Assembly (NCBI GenBank): GCA_029204225.1
Contig: CM055110.1
Location: forward strand, 45,222,267-45,286,266
Source of the DNA: Diphasiastrum complanatum
Lineage: Eukaryota > Streptophyta > Lycopodiopsida > Lycopodiales > Lycopodiaceae
Reading direction: 5' to 3'
DNA length: 64,000 bases
The position numbers and the translations under genes were made by a program. Shown here in pieces: positions 1 through 10,745 of the stretch; position 1 is the stretch's first letter; every line of letters begins with the position of its first letter. Under the pieces are notes generated by a model that worked only from the letters and a program-made list of their open reading frames with translations, searched no databases and was not told the origin of the DNA.

Positions 1-370
1 AAAGTGGCTGTAAAAATGAAATAATGGCCAAGCAGACATCTATAGTGTATTCTCCTCACACTCATCATCCAAGTAGAGACAAGCATGAAGGTTCCATTTT
101 GTTTGTGGACTTTTTCCACAACATCCTTGCTCCCCAGTCACTCTAAGCAATGCTCGTTTCATATGATGGTAACTGACTAGAGTTAGATTGGCTGCTCATT
201 GGAACCAGATACTGTTAAAAATGGACTCATTTAAGGATCTTACAAAGTAAACCATGTCCTACATGCATGGTGAGTTTGCACAAGATCCACCTAGGCTAGA
301 CCAACTTGGATTTCCAAGGCCTTTCTAACACACTTTGAATCTAGGGCATGAGCTCAAACACACAAAAATC
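1..370. other. AT-rich DNA, nothing recognised
   Basis: I see no gene, RNA or repeat structure in this opening stretch. Both strands are closed at short intervals by stop codons. Confidence 0.5.
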
Positions 371-760
371 AGTCCAAAGACAAGCATGTTTTTGCACACA
401 TCCTTGAAAAAACTAAACTTTTTCACTATGAGAGACCAAACCAAGCACCTTGATCTCGGGTAGAGAGAGATAAAATGTTAGCTTTAAGGTAAAGAGAGAA
501 GATACAATGAGTGAACAAGTCCAAAAATTGCTCGACTCTCAAAAAGATGTATGTACATAGAGAGTTCACTTCCATATAGTAGTGACTCGAGTTCTTGCTA
601 CACAAAGCATGTATCAACCTCTAATTTTACATGGTTTGCACCTCTCAATATGATTGTCCAAGTGATTTGCACCTAAGTTAATATGATTGGGCCAAATGAT
701 TTACACCTCTTGATGTGATTGGCCTCATGATCTACACCATGATTGGTCCATTTGTACCAA
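370..760. repeat. LTR-like repeat fragment (same family as 6379-7073)
   Basis: This stretch shares with the 6.4-7.0 kb element the phrase CTCGGGTAGAGAGAGA and a run of imperfect short repeats of the form CACCTC...ATATGATTGG. No PBS, PPT or target duplication is visible, so I call it a degenerate fragment of a dispersed retroelement family. Confidence 0.4.
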
Positions 761-2390
761 TGCGATGTGGATTTGGATGCCTACTAGCAACTTTCCAATC
801 CTTACATTTTGTGACAAGTGTCACCATCTTAGTAGAACTTGAGTTGGAAGCCTTTTGACTTTTCAAAATTAACATAAAAACACTACAAGGTGGTGGACAT
901 AAATCCACTCCATGATGACAACTAGCAAGTAAAATAACTAGTCTACTTTTATCAACTTTCATATACCATTTCAACCACTTGCATCTAGTATCATTTGAAA
1001 GTAAGAACAAATGTGATCCCCATGCTAGTATTTTCTATTTTGGTCACTATTTCAAACCATTCTCAAGGCCCAAAGCTAGGTTCACTACACCCCAACATTT
1101 TTCCCATCTTGTTTGTCCATCTGTAATGAAACAACATTTTATGATCTTATGTGCCTTTTGTATGTCGACAATAACTTTGCTCTAATGTCATCCGTCTCTT
1201 CTCAATATCATTCTACATGTCAACCTGAATTATAAATTAGGTCGTGCATACATATATATCATCTTGGTCAAAAACTAATTGCTCAATCACATGCAAATCT
1301 GACATTTAGGTTATACATCGTCATATACTACTCTAGCAAGCAAGTAACATGTAAGAGGGTACCACATAGTGTTCCTACATTTGGAACTTCATTGCTCGGA
1401 TCTTCTCCACTCAACAGCTCAGTTTTTATAATTTTTTTTTGAAGAAACTTGATGGAGCATTGAAACAATCGTCAATGCTATATAGTTGATCTCCAACTCA
1501 GTGTCCATCATTGCAATTTGATTCAACCTGATGCAAATTGACAACTATTCATCAAACAAGTTATTCAAGGAGTTGATCATAACTGAGTTGTCAAAACACA
1601 TACATGCAAAGTTTCTCATTTATTGCCTCCATCCAACCAACAACTTGATGATTTTGGTCTAAAAAAATAAACATGTGCCCTTGCATGTCACTCCAACATG
1701 GGTCATGGGAGACCACTTCATCAAGGTTAGAACTCTGTGCTTTTATGTAAAGATGTGTGCTTTAGTTTTAATGTGCATCGTCTCATCTATATCTATACAA
1801 AACTAGAAGTAAGAAACTACGGTCATGCCTAGCACATAGGCTTAATCTTGGGCATCAAGTTGCTGAAACCATATTGTATCAATAGGTTCATGACATCATG
1901 TCCATCTTTCTTTCAGAATAGAGGCAATGTTTTTTTTTCTTGGCAACATTGCTCGCCAATGGAAACACCCGTTGATCTTGCACACTGGTTGATGAAAATT
2001 GCAATGTTTGAGCCCTCAATTTGTAGTTTGTTTTGATTACTTACATTATTCTTTCTACGAGCTAGTAATTGATCAATTGAAGAGTGTCTACATGAACAAA
2101 AGAGTACAAAAAATGTATTGACCAAAACAAGGAATAAGCAGAGTAGACACAACTCAAAACTCAACAATTAGGAACTCAAATGAAACAAATCTGTATACAT
2201 AACAATGATGCCATTTGACTATAATGTGAATCTCTATTTGATAGCTTGACATTAGTTCATGTGTGGAATATCTATCTGCTTGTCCAAGAATCTATAGACT
2301 GGTTGGTTTCTTGATTCTTGGACTTCTAAAATGCTGTAGATTAGTTCTTGTTTCTTTGTTGGATGATGGTGTTTTTGCATGTTGTGAGGG
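760..2390. other. Unassigned AT-rich DNA
   Basis: Open frames here are short (under about 90 codons), lack splice context and resemble nothing I know. I see no structured repeat or RNA gene. Confidence 0.45.
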
Positions 2391-2575
2391 CAATTTGTTA
2401 ACAACAATTATGAGAATAAGTGAATTATCCTACAAAGGACACATATAATCCATGATGATGTATTTAGCCTCATTAGATCTGAGCTTAGCATGGAAATCAA
2501 GCATAAAGTATGATGCAAAATCTTTGTTATTTTAGCATTGCATAGTCTTGCCAATTTTGATATGTCTAATTCTCA
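2390..2575 (+). repeat. Fragment of the 28-33 kb non-autonomous LTR element
   Basis: This segment is readily alignable to 32215-32400 inside the complete element. Shared phrases include GTATTTAGCCTCATTAGAT and CTTTGTTATT.TAGCAT, in the same order. It shows that the internal region of that element is dispersed in this genome. No LTR is adjacent. Confidence 0.6.
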
Positions 2576-4200
2576 AGGTAATATCTTGTGATAATTTTGT
2601 TGGTTTTGTAGATTTGTATCCATCAAATCTCGTTGAATGGCAAATAGTTGAATCGATTGCAGGAATAATTGATGTCATCATTCGAATATCGTATTTTTAC
2701 AATATAAAGGTTGTTTTCCAAAATCACTTTTAGAGTTAGGGAGTTTTTTTTTAATGATCACAGCCTATATTTCTGATAAAAATGGTTTAGTGGGTAGATT
2801 AGAGCCATATCCTCTACCAAATTTTTCGAGTGAGGAATGGATTACTCGCTGATGCAGCAATTTTAGAAAGTTTTTGATCTAGACTTTATATTGATATTCA
2901 GAAGGTATAGTTAAAATGTAGCACTAGTTCAAGAATAATAGATTAAGTTGGTATCTACCTTTTAACTATTTTTGTTGAGTTTTTTTTTTCCAATGCAAAT
3001 GTTCGGAGAACAAAAACAATGTTTATTTGTAAGGACCTGATGCTGAAATAATCATCGAGTTGTTGGAATACAAAACAAAATCAGCAAATTGAGTGCAGAG
3101 TATGTAACTCATCAATGACATTTAGATATCACATCGAAAAACAAATGCTTACTTTGCTGTTGTATTATAGAAGATGGATAAAATGCAAAAATGAGTGGGA
3201 AGCCACTTGATCAAGATTTTGGAATAAACCCTCAAGAGCAACTTCAAATAACAGTGAAAAGAAATGACAATATTCATGCGATGGTTGAGGTGAGGAAGAT
3301 TTGGTGTCTCAATCACATTCGATCAGGAACTAGACATGTTGCAATTCGATCTACCTCAATACTATCAATTTGATTGATTGGTGTAAAGGTACGTTATGCC
3401 ATATGAAAATTTTCATTTTTTTCTATTTCTTAGTGAATGTTTTAAAAAATAAATGACTTAAACAATTTCTCTTGTGCAGGTAAGAGCAAGCAAGAAGAGC
3501 ATATAAAATGCAAAGACATAGGAACATGCATTGAAATTGAAGATCCATAGATTTTGAACAATGTAATTTTGTATTAGGTCATATAATTTTTTGTATACAT
3601 CATGTTTTGATAATATATGAAAAGCTCAACTTGAGTATCATTGTTGAGTATCCTGAAATAATAACCTGAAATGCAAACATGTAGGAATAACCATAGAAAT
3701 TGAAGATGAATGAATATGAAAAATCTAAATAATTTGTATAAAATTTTTCTGTACATGTGAAATTCATATTGTTTCATTCACATCAAGGGAGACCGACTTT
3801 ATTCTGTATTTAGCCTTGCTTTTCTATGATCTCTAAATCCATTTCTCTAGAGGGAAGTAGCTTGGGCAGAGAACACTCTACAATTGAAACTGGATATGAA
3901 TTTTTGATCACAAGTTTGCCTGAAGTGCATTATCTCCATTGGGAAGATCTTCAGACATTTAAACTGAAAAAAAAAACACAATTAAATGTCATTAATCAAA
4001 GATTAGTTATTAGAAATTATTAGGAATGTGATTATGAATTAATAGATGACCTCTAGCAGATTCGGAAGTTTATCTTGTAGTGCAAGGCCAATTGAAAAAG
4101 AATTTGGCATTGCATACCGTATACCAACCACAGCTAACAGAATTAACCTACTTAAAGTATTCAAATATATACGAAAGGTTAGTAACAAAATTTTAACTTT
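2575..4200. other. Unassigned AT-rich DNA
   Basis: There are short open frames on both strands (for example 3191-3373 + and 3826-4023 +) with protein-like composition but no recognisable domain. Part could be degraded downstream exons of the H3-like unit that ends near 4.4-4.6 kb. I cannot show this. Confidence 0.35.
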
Positions 4201-4206
4201 ATATAA

Positions 4207-4364
4207 AATTGGATCAATGCGCACGAGGTGATAATAAAATCTACAAAGGAAACAAGTGCGCATCGAAAACTGATATCCAGAAAATATTGTTTGAATATCG
4301 GATCAGCATGCACAAAATGAAATGAAATTGTACAAAAACTACAAGTGCATGTCGAATCGATATT
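4207..4364. repeat. Hairpin-motif block, 2 units (inside putative intron)
   Basis: Two inverted-repeat units lie 86 bp apart: arms at 4207-4225/4255-4277 and 4293-4312/4344-4364. The left arm resembles AATATCGGATCAGCATGCAC, and the right arm reads as its reverse complement with a few mismatches. On the minus strand the block lies between GTAAAA (about 4377) and TTTGTAG (about 4231), which could be an intron of the H3-like gene. Confidence 0.7.
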
Positions 4365-4377
4365 GAAATTTTTTTTA

Positions 4378-4568
4378 CCTCTGCATCAACCATTTCAGCT
4401 TCGTATGCGCTGTTGCACCTGGTACTGAAAGAGTTCCAGTATTTTCTTGATATGGCTCTTTGCTATTTTGTGGGTGTGTGTAATAGAGTCCATCTTTATA
4501 CAAATTCGACCTAATACACCTCTCATCATTGACATATAAGAATAACACATATAAGCTCAATGTTCACT
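4378..4568 (-). other. Possible downstream exon of the H3-like unit
   Basis: On the minus strand a TTTATTGCAG acceptor-like site near 4569 opens a 60-codon frame that ends at a donor-like CAGAG/GTAAAA at 4378. The translation is not low-complexity (it contains YYTHPQNSKEPYQENTG) but matches nothing I know. The first codon in the open frame is TGA, so the exon phase is unresolved. Confidence 0.3.
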
Positions 4569-4609
4569 GCAATAAAAAAACAATAAGTTTATGAGAATGC
4601 ATGTGAAAT

Positions 4610-5937
4610 CAAAATTCATATGAAAAAATCAACTTAATAAAATCTGAAAAAAAATACACTTGGTTATGTATGGGAGCACAAAAAATTGGAGTCCCTAGTC
4701 TGACGTATTGGAGCATATCATTGTGCAGACTTTTAAAATTAGGAAAATTAAAAACAGCCATGAATTGAAACGGAAGCAATGCGACATCTATAAACAGTGA
4801 GATCTAGAAAAACTCCATCCAGTATTGAATTGTCCCCTCTCTTACATTGTCCCCTAGAATTTTATCCCTACTTTCTGATTCACCTGTATCTAATTTAGAA
4901 AGGGGAAGAACAACATTGGTCTTCAGCATCTTAAAACTATATAGAGGACCTAGAGCTTTTAGATATGTGTTTAACAATTGGTCATACTGTACATATTTAG
5001 GAGTATTTAGAAAAGCAAGTGCAGGGGGTGAAGGAAGTAATACAGATAAACCACTGAATGAATTGTCATTTAAAATTGATTTGACCTTTAAATTTACAAA
5101 ATCATCTAAATCTTCTCCTGAAACTAGAGGGGGGGAGCTAATATGTGTGAAAGTAGGAGGAGACTGAGATTTAGCTGGAAAAGGAGATTTATTAGGTGAG
5201 GAATTCTTAGGAGGAGAAGAAGGATGTTGAGATTTAGGAGGAGAAGAAGGAGATTGAGATTTATTAGAGGAATCGTTAGATGGAGATTGAGATTTAGAAG
5301 AAGATGAAGGAGATTGAGATTTATTAGGAGAAGAAAGAGACTTCGTAGGAGATTGTCTAGCAGTTAGAATGTCATGCAGAGGAGAAGACTTTGAAAAATC
5401 TCTAGTCTTCTTCTTTGAAACACTCTCGTTCTGTTCCTGAAAAACAAGCCGGGATGGTTGAGATTGCTTTTATTTTTCTCAATCTGCATTTTGTTTTGGA
5501 GGAGAGGACGTAGCTGGTTTGAAGTACTCAGCAAATTTGTCATACGTGTCCCATTGCCTGAACACAAGGGTGAAATCCTTTGGCATGATGGTCACCCTCT
5601 TGGCATGGACAACTGCAACAACACTATCTGAAAAAAATTTCACTTGAAAATCCTCATATGCAGTGTGTAGAGTTTCAATTGCCGTTACAGTCCATCTCAC
5701 TTCTGCAGATAGACTTCTTGTTACCTATCTGATGGATCTCTGTATGTGAGCTTTTGGAATAAGAAGATTATTGATCTTCTGAAGCTTCTGGATATCCTTT
5801 AACCATGGCGGGTCTCTTGATCTGTCTCTTGGCCTAGGATGAGGTGGTGGTGGACGAGGCGATGGTGGATTTCTCTGCCCTCCTATGATTGGGATACCCC
5901 TAGGATGGATACGTGCAGTTTGCTTTGTGCACGCCAT
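4610..5937 (-). pseudogene. Histone H3-like protein with long Ser/Pro/Lys-rich C-terminal extension
   Basis: From the ATG at 5937 the frame opens MACTKQTAR, nearly the canonical H3 tail start, then a Pro/Arg-rich linker. It then gives a gap-free match to H3 from the alpha-N helix (LKDIQKLQK...LLIPK..IQR) through HAKRVTIMPKD. The distance from the alpha-N QR to the following F-x-D is 39 residues, as in H3. The frame continues into about 90 residues with repeated K-S-Q-S-P and S-P-x-K motifs, then an unknown domain. In-frame stops are TAG 5725-5727 (aligned to a Glu of H3, so one base from GAG), TGA 5479-5481, TAA 5470-5472 and TAG 4804-4806. Known: SPxK-type motifs bind AT-rich minor grooves in some linker histones. 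Inferred: a diverged, element-borne or orphan H3 variant, now broken. It is not a CENH3 by loop-1 length. Separate tail and H3 genes are possible because two stops sit together at 5470-5481. Confidence 0.8.
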
Positions 5938-5945
5938 TAGGATCC

Positions 5946-6109
5946 AATATCAAATCAACGCGGTTGCAGAGAGATTTTAGAATCAGAATTTAGGTCGGGC
6001 ATGTCAAACTGATTATGCGGATGGTAAGCTGTTCAGACGATAGCTGATGGGCATGTGCAAGTAAAGAAGGTATGCAGGTCAGTTGCTTTGGGTGCGCTGA
6101 ACCGATACC
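5946..6109. repeat. Hairpin-motif block, 2 units, in the H3-like leader
   Basis: A left arm AATATCAAATCAACGCGG (5946-5963) begins only 8 bp upstream of the minus-strand ATG. Weaker arms lie near 5999-6019 and 6041-6060, and a clear right arm GGTGCGCTGAACCGATACC lies at 6090-6108. The unit period is about 92 bp. The block lies between the ATG and a TATA-like sequence at about 6170, so it would be 5' UTR. Confidence 0.6.
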
Positions 6110-6165
6110 GCATGTCAGTAGAGATCGAAAGAAATTATAAGCAAATTTTTTTAGGCATCATGGAT

Positions 6166-6180
6166 CTGATTATATAGTGC
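6166..6180 (-). promoter_or_regulatory. TATA-like box of the H3-like gene
   Basis: The minus strand reads CACTATATAATCAG here, about 60 bp upstream of the hairpin block and about 230 bp upstream of the ATG. Its position relative to the block matches that of the TATA box at 8083 on the other strand. It is sequence-only evidence. Confidence 0.4.
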
Positions 6181-6378
6181 CAACTCCGAAATGATTGCAG
6201 TCATGGTGGTTTGGAATATTGAGGCACAGATTACGGAGATCTACAAATTTGAAATATTCTACAATCTTAAAAATCAAATCCTTAATAAATGTTCAGGGGT
6301 CATCAAAATGTTAATCAATATGGCAAATGACGACCATAATTATGGAAAAGTATGGAACATGTTGTTGAATTTCACACG

Positions 6379-7073
6379 TGTGGACTGTCCACTACATGTA
6401 CTTGTGATCTCCTAAGGTGTGTAGATGCACCAAGATCAAGACTAGATTGAGATTCAAGATCAATCTTGAATCCTATGGCAAAAACACACTACTACATGCA
6501 TTCAATCACTTCCAACTCTCACTCACACGTGTGGGAAGTATTCAAAAAATAATCTAAGTAAAAACAAGCTGCTCTCCTCGGGTAGAGAGAGAAAATGCAT
6601 CAAGAGCTCTCGGGTAGAGAGAGAAAGCTAGAAATCCAATAACTCACAAAATCCATGAAATCACCAAATCAATTGATTTCAAAATGAGGCGTACAATGAT
6701 ACTAGTAGGTCCACGAGCTACCACTATGCTTAACTATGATTGGACCACATTTTGTCACCTCTTGATCCTATTGGATCATTGATCTATGCACCTCTTAATT
6801 CTATTGGACTATATTCAAGCACACCTCAATTTCTTATTGGACCTCACAAGGTTCCACCTCTATATCCTATTGGACCTCTTGGAATTCATCAAACAAAAAC
6901 TTTACACTTGTCTACACTCTAATTAGCAAGTGTTTAGCCTCTTACTCTATTTTGGCTCAATAGTGGCATTACAAGTGGAAATGCATAATTTGCCATCTAT
7001 GCCAAATTTATTCCTATCAACATCCTACACCTAGATGCTTGATGTAAAAAACATAAGACCCCTATATCTAACA
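6379..7073 (-). mobile_element. Probable solo LTR
   Basis: Read on the minus strand the segment starts TGTTAGATATAGGGG and ends GTGGACAGTCCACA, so it has TG...CA ends and is about 695 bp. It carries two CTCGGGTAGAGAGAGA boxes and repeated CACCTC..ATTGGAC motifs, shared with 370-760 and, inverted, with about 61.7-62.2 kb. I find no exact 5-bp target duplication, so the ends are tentative. It splits the spacer between the two divergent genes. Confidence 0.5.
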
Positions 7074-7241
7074 TAGATAATCTTTTTCAATTCTTCACAC
7101 ATGTACAATAATTAAATAACATTTAAATGGTAGAATACAATTAATTTATGCGATTGACTAGGATATGCCATAAATATCAAACCAATTTTGATATCCTTTC
7201 TTCATAATTTTGATAGATTTCAACAACTTTTTTTTTTCTCC

Positions 7242-7399
7242 AATAGCGAATCAATGCACGCCATCCAAGTGAAAAAAATTCTTTCTTCTATTGGGTGCGC
7301 TGATCCGATATCTCAGTATCCTTAGCGAAATATCACATCAACTTGCGCCTACTTGATGTGTCCCCCAGTGAATTTATTCACACGTGCTGAATCGATATT
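7242..7399. repeat. Hairpin-motif block, 2 units
   Basis: Arms lie at 7242-7260/7294-7312 and 7329-7348/7381-7399, with a period of 87 bp. Arms read AATAGCGAATCAATGCACG against GGTGCGCTGATCCGATATC. A CATAAATAT sequence lies about 70 bp upstream. Together with its flank this block is duplicated about 302 bp downstream. Confidence 0.75.
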
Positions 7400-7543
7400 G
7401 GACGACACTATGAATGATCAGAGCTTGCCTCGATATATTCTTCTTAGCTTTGGACTGTATGAGGAATCTATCGAAGGAAGCTTTGATCATTCATAATCCC
7501 GTCAAATAATTTTGATAGATTTCAAGATTATTTTTTTCCTTCT

Positions 7544-7696
7544 AATAGCGAATCGACGCGTGCCGTCCAAGTGGAAAAATTTCTTTCTTCTAACGGACGC
7601 GCTGATTTGATATCTGAGTTGCCATATCGCATCAACGCGCATCTACTTGATGTGTCTCCCAATAAAGCGGTTCTCCTCGCGGGTGGAATCGATATC
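7544..7696. repeat. Hairpin-motif block, 2 units (duplicate of the preceding block)
   Basis: Arms lie at 7544-7562/7595-7614 and about 7622-7640/7678-7696. The upstream flank ATAATTTTGATAGATTTCAA is the same as before 7242, so the two blocks arose by a local duplication of about 300 bp. The intervening loops have diverged. Confidence 0.75.
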
Positions 7697-8082
7697 AACA
7701 TTATTCTGAATGCTCGACTTTTTGAATATGTTCTGAATGAACCATTGTTGCAAATTTTTTTTTGTTATCTTTTAGCTGCTTAAATAGGGCAAGAGTCTGT
7801 AATTATTGCCCTCGTGAGCATTTCTCATGTCGTTGCATGGATAATGATGTTTCAGAAGGCTACTCTGATAAAAACTTTGATAGCTAGTCATAGACTGTTT
7901 AAGGTTTCGACACAAGTACTCTGACAGATGGGTTTAGGGTCCAGGCTAATGATGATTAGGAAAGGCTATTGATAGAGTGTTTAAGGTATTACGGCGTAGG
8001 TCACTCTGATTGGTGATTAAATATACGCCCCAAGCCTCAATTAATTTCTTGACAAATGTATGGCTATGATCAACAAGAATGG

Positions 8083-8096
8083 ACTATAAATATGGG
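8083..8096 (+). promoter_or_regulatory. TATA box upstream of the four-unit hairpin array
   Basis: CTATAAATATGGGC is a good plant TATA sequence about 80 bp upstream of the array. Transcription starting about 30 bp downstream would place all four hairpins in the 5' UTR of the plus-strand gene. Confidence 0.5.
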
Positions 8097-8173
8097 CACC
8101 ACTCTCCGTACTTGGATTCTGTGATCTTTTTTTTATAACTCTTTTGTCATTTTGTTCTCTAGATTTCTCTCGC

Positions 8174-8502
8174 AATATCGAATTGACACACGCCTTGTCC
8201 TATAGTGCACAATTGGAATCATTCAAGCGTGCTGAAGCGATATTATCTCTTTTTGACGTAATATCGGATCAACGCGCGCATTGCTCTAGAGTCCTTGACC
8301 GGAATAATTCAGGCGCGTTGAACCGATATTGGCCTCTTCCTACGAAATATCGGATCAATGCGCGCCAAGTTCTAGAGTCCCCAATAACAATCATTCACGC
8401 ACGCTGAAGCGATATCAGCCTCTTCCTATAGAATATCGAATCAACACATGTCCCGTTCTAGAGTCCTCGACCAGAATAATTCAGGTGCGTTGAACCGATA
8501 TC
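8174..8502. repeat. Four tandem 86-bp hairpin units
   Basis: Left arms start at 8174, 8260, 8346 and 8432, exactly 86 bp apart. Each is matched by a right arm starting about 52 bp further on. The best pair is AATATCGGATCAACGCGCG (8260-8278) and GGCGCGTTGAACCGATATT (8312-8330). Loops of about 33 nt share TCTAGAGTCC. The last right arm ends 10 bp before the ATG at 8512. Units are potential stem-loops in RNA or dyad-symmetric protein sites in DNA. Confidence 0.9.
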
Positions 8503-8511
8503 AGGTTCGCT

Positions 8512-10150
8512 ATGGCTAGTTCCTGTATGTCCTCAGAAAACAAACTTCTGGATTTTTTGAATGCTAGTGACATTCCATCAGAGAAATTAGAGTATTTCTC
8601 CAGTATGTTTTTTGCACCTTTCGATATCGATTAACTAGTTTATGAGAATCATTATAATTTACTTTCTCTTCTTTCTCTCAGATTATTACTACTCTTGTTC
8701 AAGATATAAATTGTTTTTGTTTCATCCATTTTCAGGACCTTGTACATTCCCAACCATCCTCTAAGCATAAACATGATAGAAAGTATGCTAACCTGCATGA
8801 ACATTTCAAAAGAAATATATATTGTGGTATCCACAAAAGAAAATGTCGTCTTCTAATCAAAGGTATGGCGTTTATCTTTTACATATCCGTTGAAATTACA
8901 GATGATGAGTTTGTTGGATCTTCTACTCTTCCCATGATTGAAGCATCTGCATCTACTCCAATTGATGTAGATGAAGTAGATAATGATATAGGGGTTGAAG
9001 CTGAAGCATCTATGGCTTTAGATTATCAGAAAACTCTCCTCGTTCTATAATCATCTCTAACTCTCTTCCATCTGCAACTCCTATTAATTTATTAAATCTA
9101 CCTGATGTTCCCATATATTTTATAAATAATGACATTTATATATTTTTTAAATGATATAGAAGATGTTTTGAATTTGAGAGAGCATGAAATCCTCTCAATT
9201 TTTGCACAAAATTTATCAAAATTTTTTGACATTGTTGATTACACATATAATGACCTTGAAAGTGAGATAGACTATGATGAAGATGGCAATTGGAAATCTG
9301 GCAATGAGGCATTGGAGGCCATAATTGAAAAATCGGAAGCCTGTAAAAAAACTTTGCCTACAGAGGAGGATTCCAAAAAAAATATACCCCAAGAACTCAA
9401 TATATTCCCTTGGGCAACGTAGAGGCCATTAGAGGACATGACATTAGCAGAACAAACGTCGTTGAATACAATAATTATGATCTGGTAAGTAGATATTATA
9501 TTGGTATTGATATTGTTCAGTTTTCTTAATTCAAACATTGTGTTGAGGTTTGAGTTTACGTTGTTATATATCATTCTAAATTTTTTTTCTTGACTCCTTT
9601 ATAGGATACTATTGAAATAGATGCCTTTGGTATGAGACATAGAGGCGTCCAAGGTGTATCAGACGGGAGAAAGATGTGTCTCTATCTCATTATTTGAAAA
9701 ACTTTCAAAATAATGAGATTTGTATATATTATTCATCTTTAAATCCATATGCTACCACCGTCATTATGGCCATCAAGTCATTATCTGTTTGGTTAGGAGG
9801 CCATACGTACGCCATAGGAACATATAAAATAATTTTTGTGAAAAGAAATTTGGCCATTAAAATATTGGGTTATACTCCCAATGAGACTACAAAAAGATAA
9901 TATGCAATGGCCCTTTATTCGGGTAACATTGATATGAGCAAAAGGAGAAATTTAAAATTTTTGGATCCATATGAAAGGTGATTATTCCTTCAGAACAATA
10001 CCAGCCGTCTGAATCTTGAAGAGGGTGATGATGAAAATAAAACAACCTTCTGTAATAGATTATTGATATATTACAAGGATCTCTCTTTTGTTATGAATTT
10101 GAATGCCTTACAAAAAATCGTAACATTTGGCGAGTTTTTAGCTTGATATC
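8512..10150 (+). pseudogene. Unknown gene divergent from the H3-like gene
   Basis: An ATG immediately after the hairpin array opens a 40-codon frame (MASSCMSSENK...). Downstream coding-looking blocks are 8736-9050 (basic start, then an acidic, Asp/Glu/Ala-rich part), about 9062-9156 in another frame, 9129-9422 (acidic helical segment), a short block near 9605, 9676-9900 and about 9901-10150 (with RLLIYYKDLSFV). They are separated by frameshifts or unrecognised introns. GAGTATTTCTCCA/GTATGT near 8604 could be a donor and TTTTCAG at 8735 an acceptor, but the phase does not join cleanly. I recognise no domain. Its convergent neighbour begins at 10412. Confidence 0.45.
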
Positions 10151-10411
10151 TAAATTTTGCTCTTCTGTAAAACCACTGAAAAAGTTGAACTAAATATTTA
10201 TTTTTGAATTGTGTCCTCCATGATTTGTGGCTCTATGAAATGCTCCTCTTGTTTGCCAATGTGATTTTTCCATGCCTTGTGATGACCATATACTTAATCT
10301 CCCATATTCCTTTGCAAAATAAGTTGCATGATGAAGAAAGATGTGCTGCAAACAAGAGTTGAAATAAGTAACATCAGTAGAAAAAAAATATAAGCATGAA
10401 TGAGATAAGTA

Positions 10412-10695
10412 TCATATAATGAAATAGATTAGTACAGACTTTAAAAATGTGGTGCAATGATTTTGCAAAGTCCTCATATCTTCTGATGATAGGTTTTCTT
10501 TCCTGATAACACCTATGAGTTTGTCTAAGTTGTTCCACACTTGTCTCTTTTCCACTCGATTATTTACTTTCAGTGTTCGTGTTGCTTGAACAATTTCTTT
10601 CCAAATTTTGTATCTGACACTAGATTCTTTGCATGTGTGATTGGATAAGAATCTTCTTGCTTTAGCACCTCCAATTGATGGCTTATTAGGAACGT

Positions 10696-10745
<50 letters not shown>

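Noticed and set aside
5470-5727. Programmed readthrough of the in-frame stops in the H3-like gene
   Set aside because: No known readthrough context or structure is evident, and stops at four places with decay in neighbouring genes fit a pseudogene better.
7242-8502. CRISPR-like array (regular repeats with variable spacers)
   Set aside because: Arms alternate in orientation, loops are similar to one another, and the setting is a plant nuclear genome. These are inverted-repeat units, not a CRISPR array.
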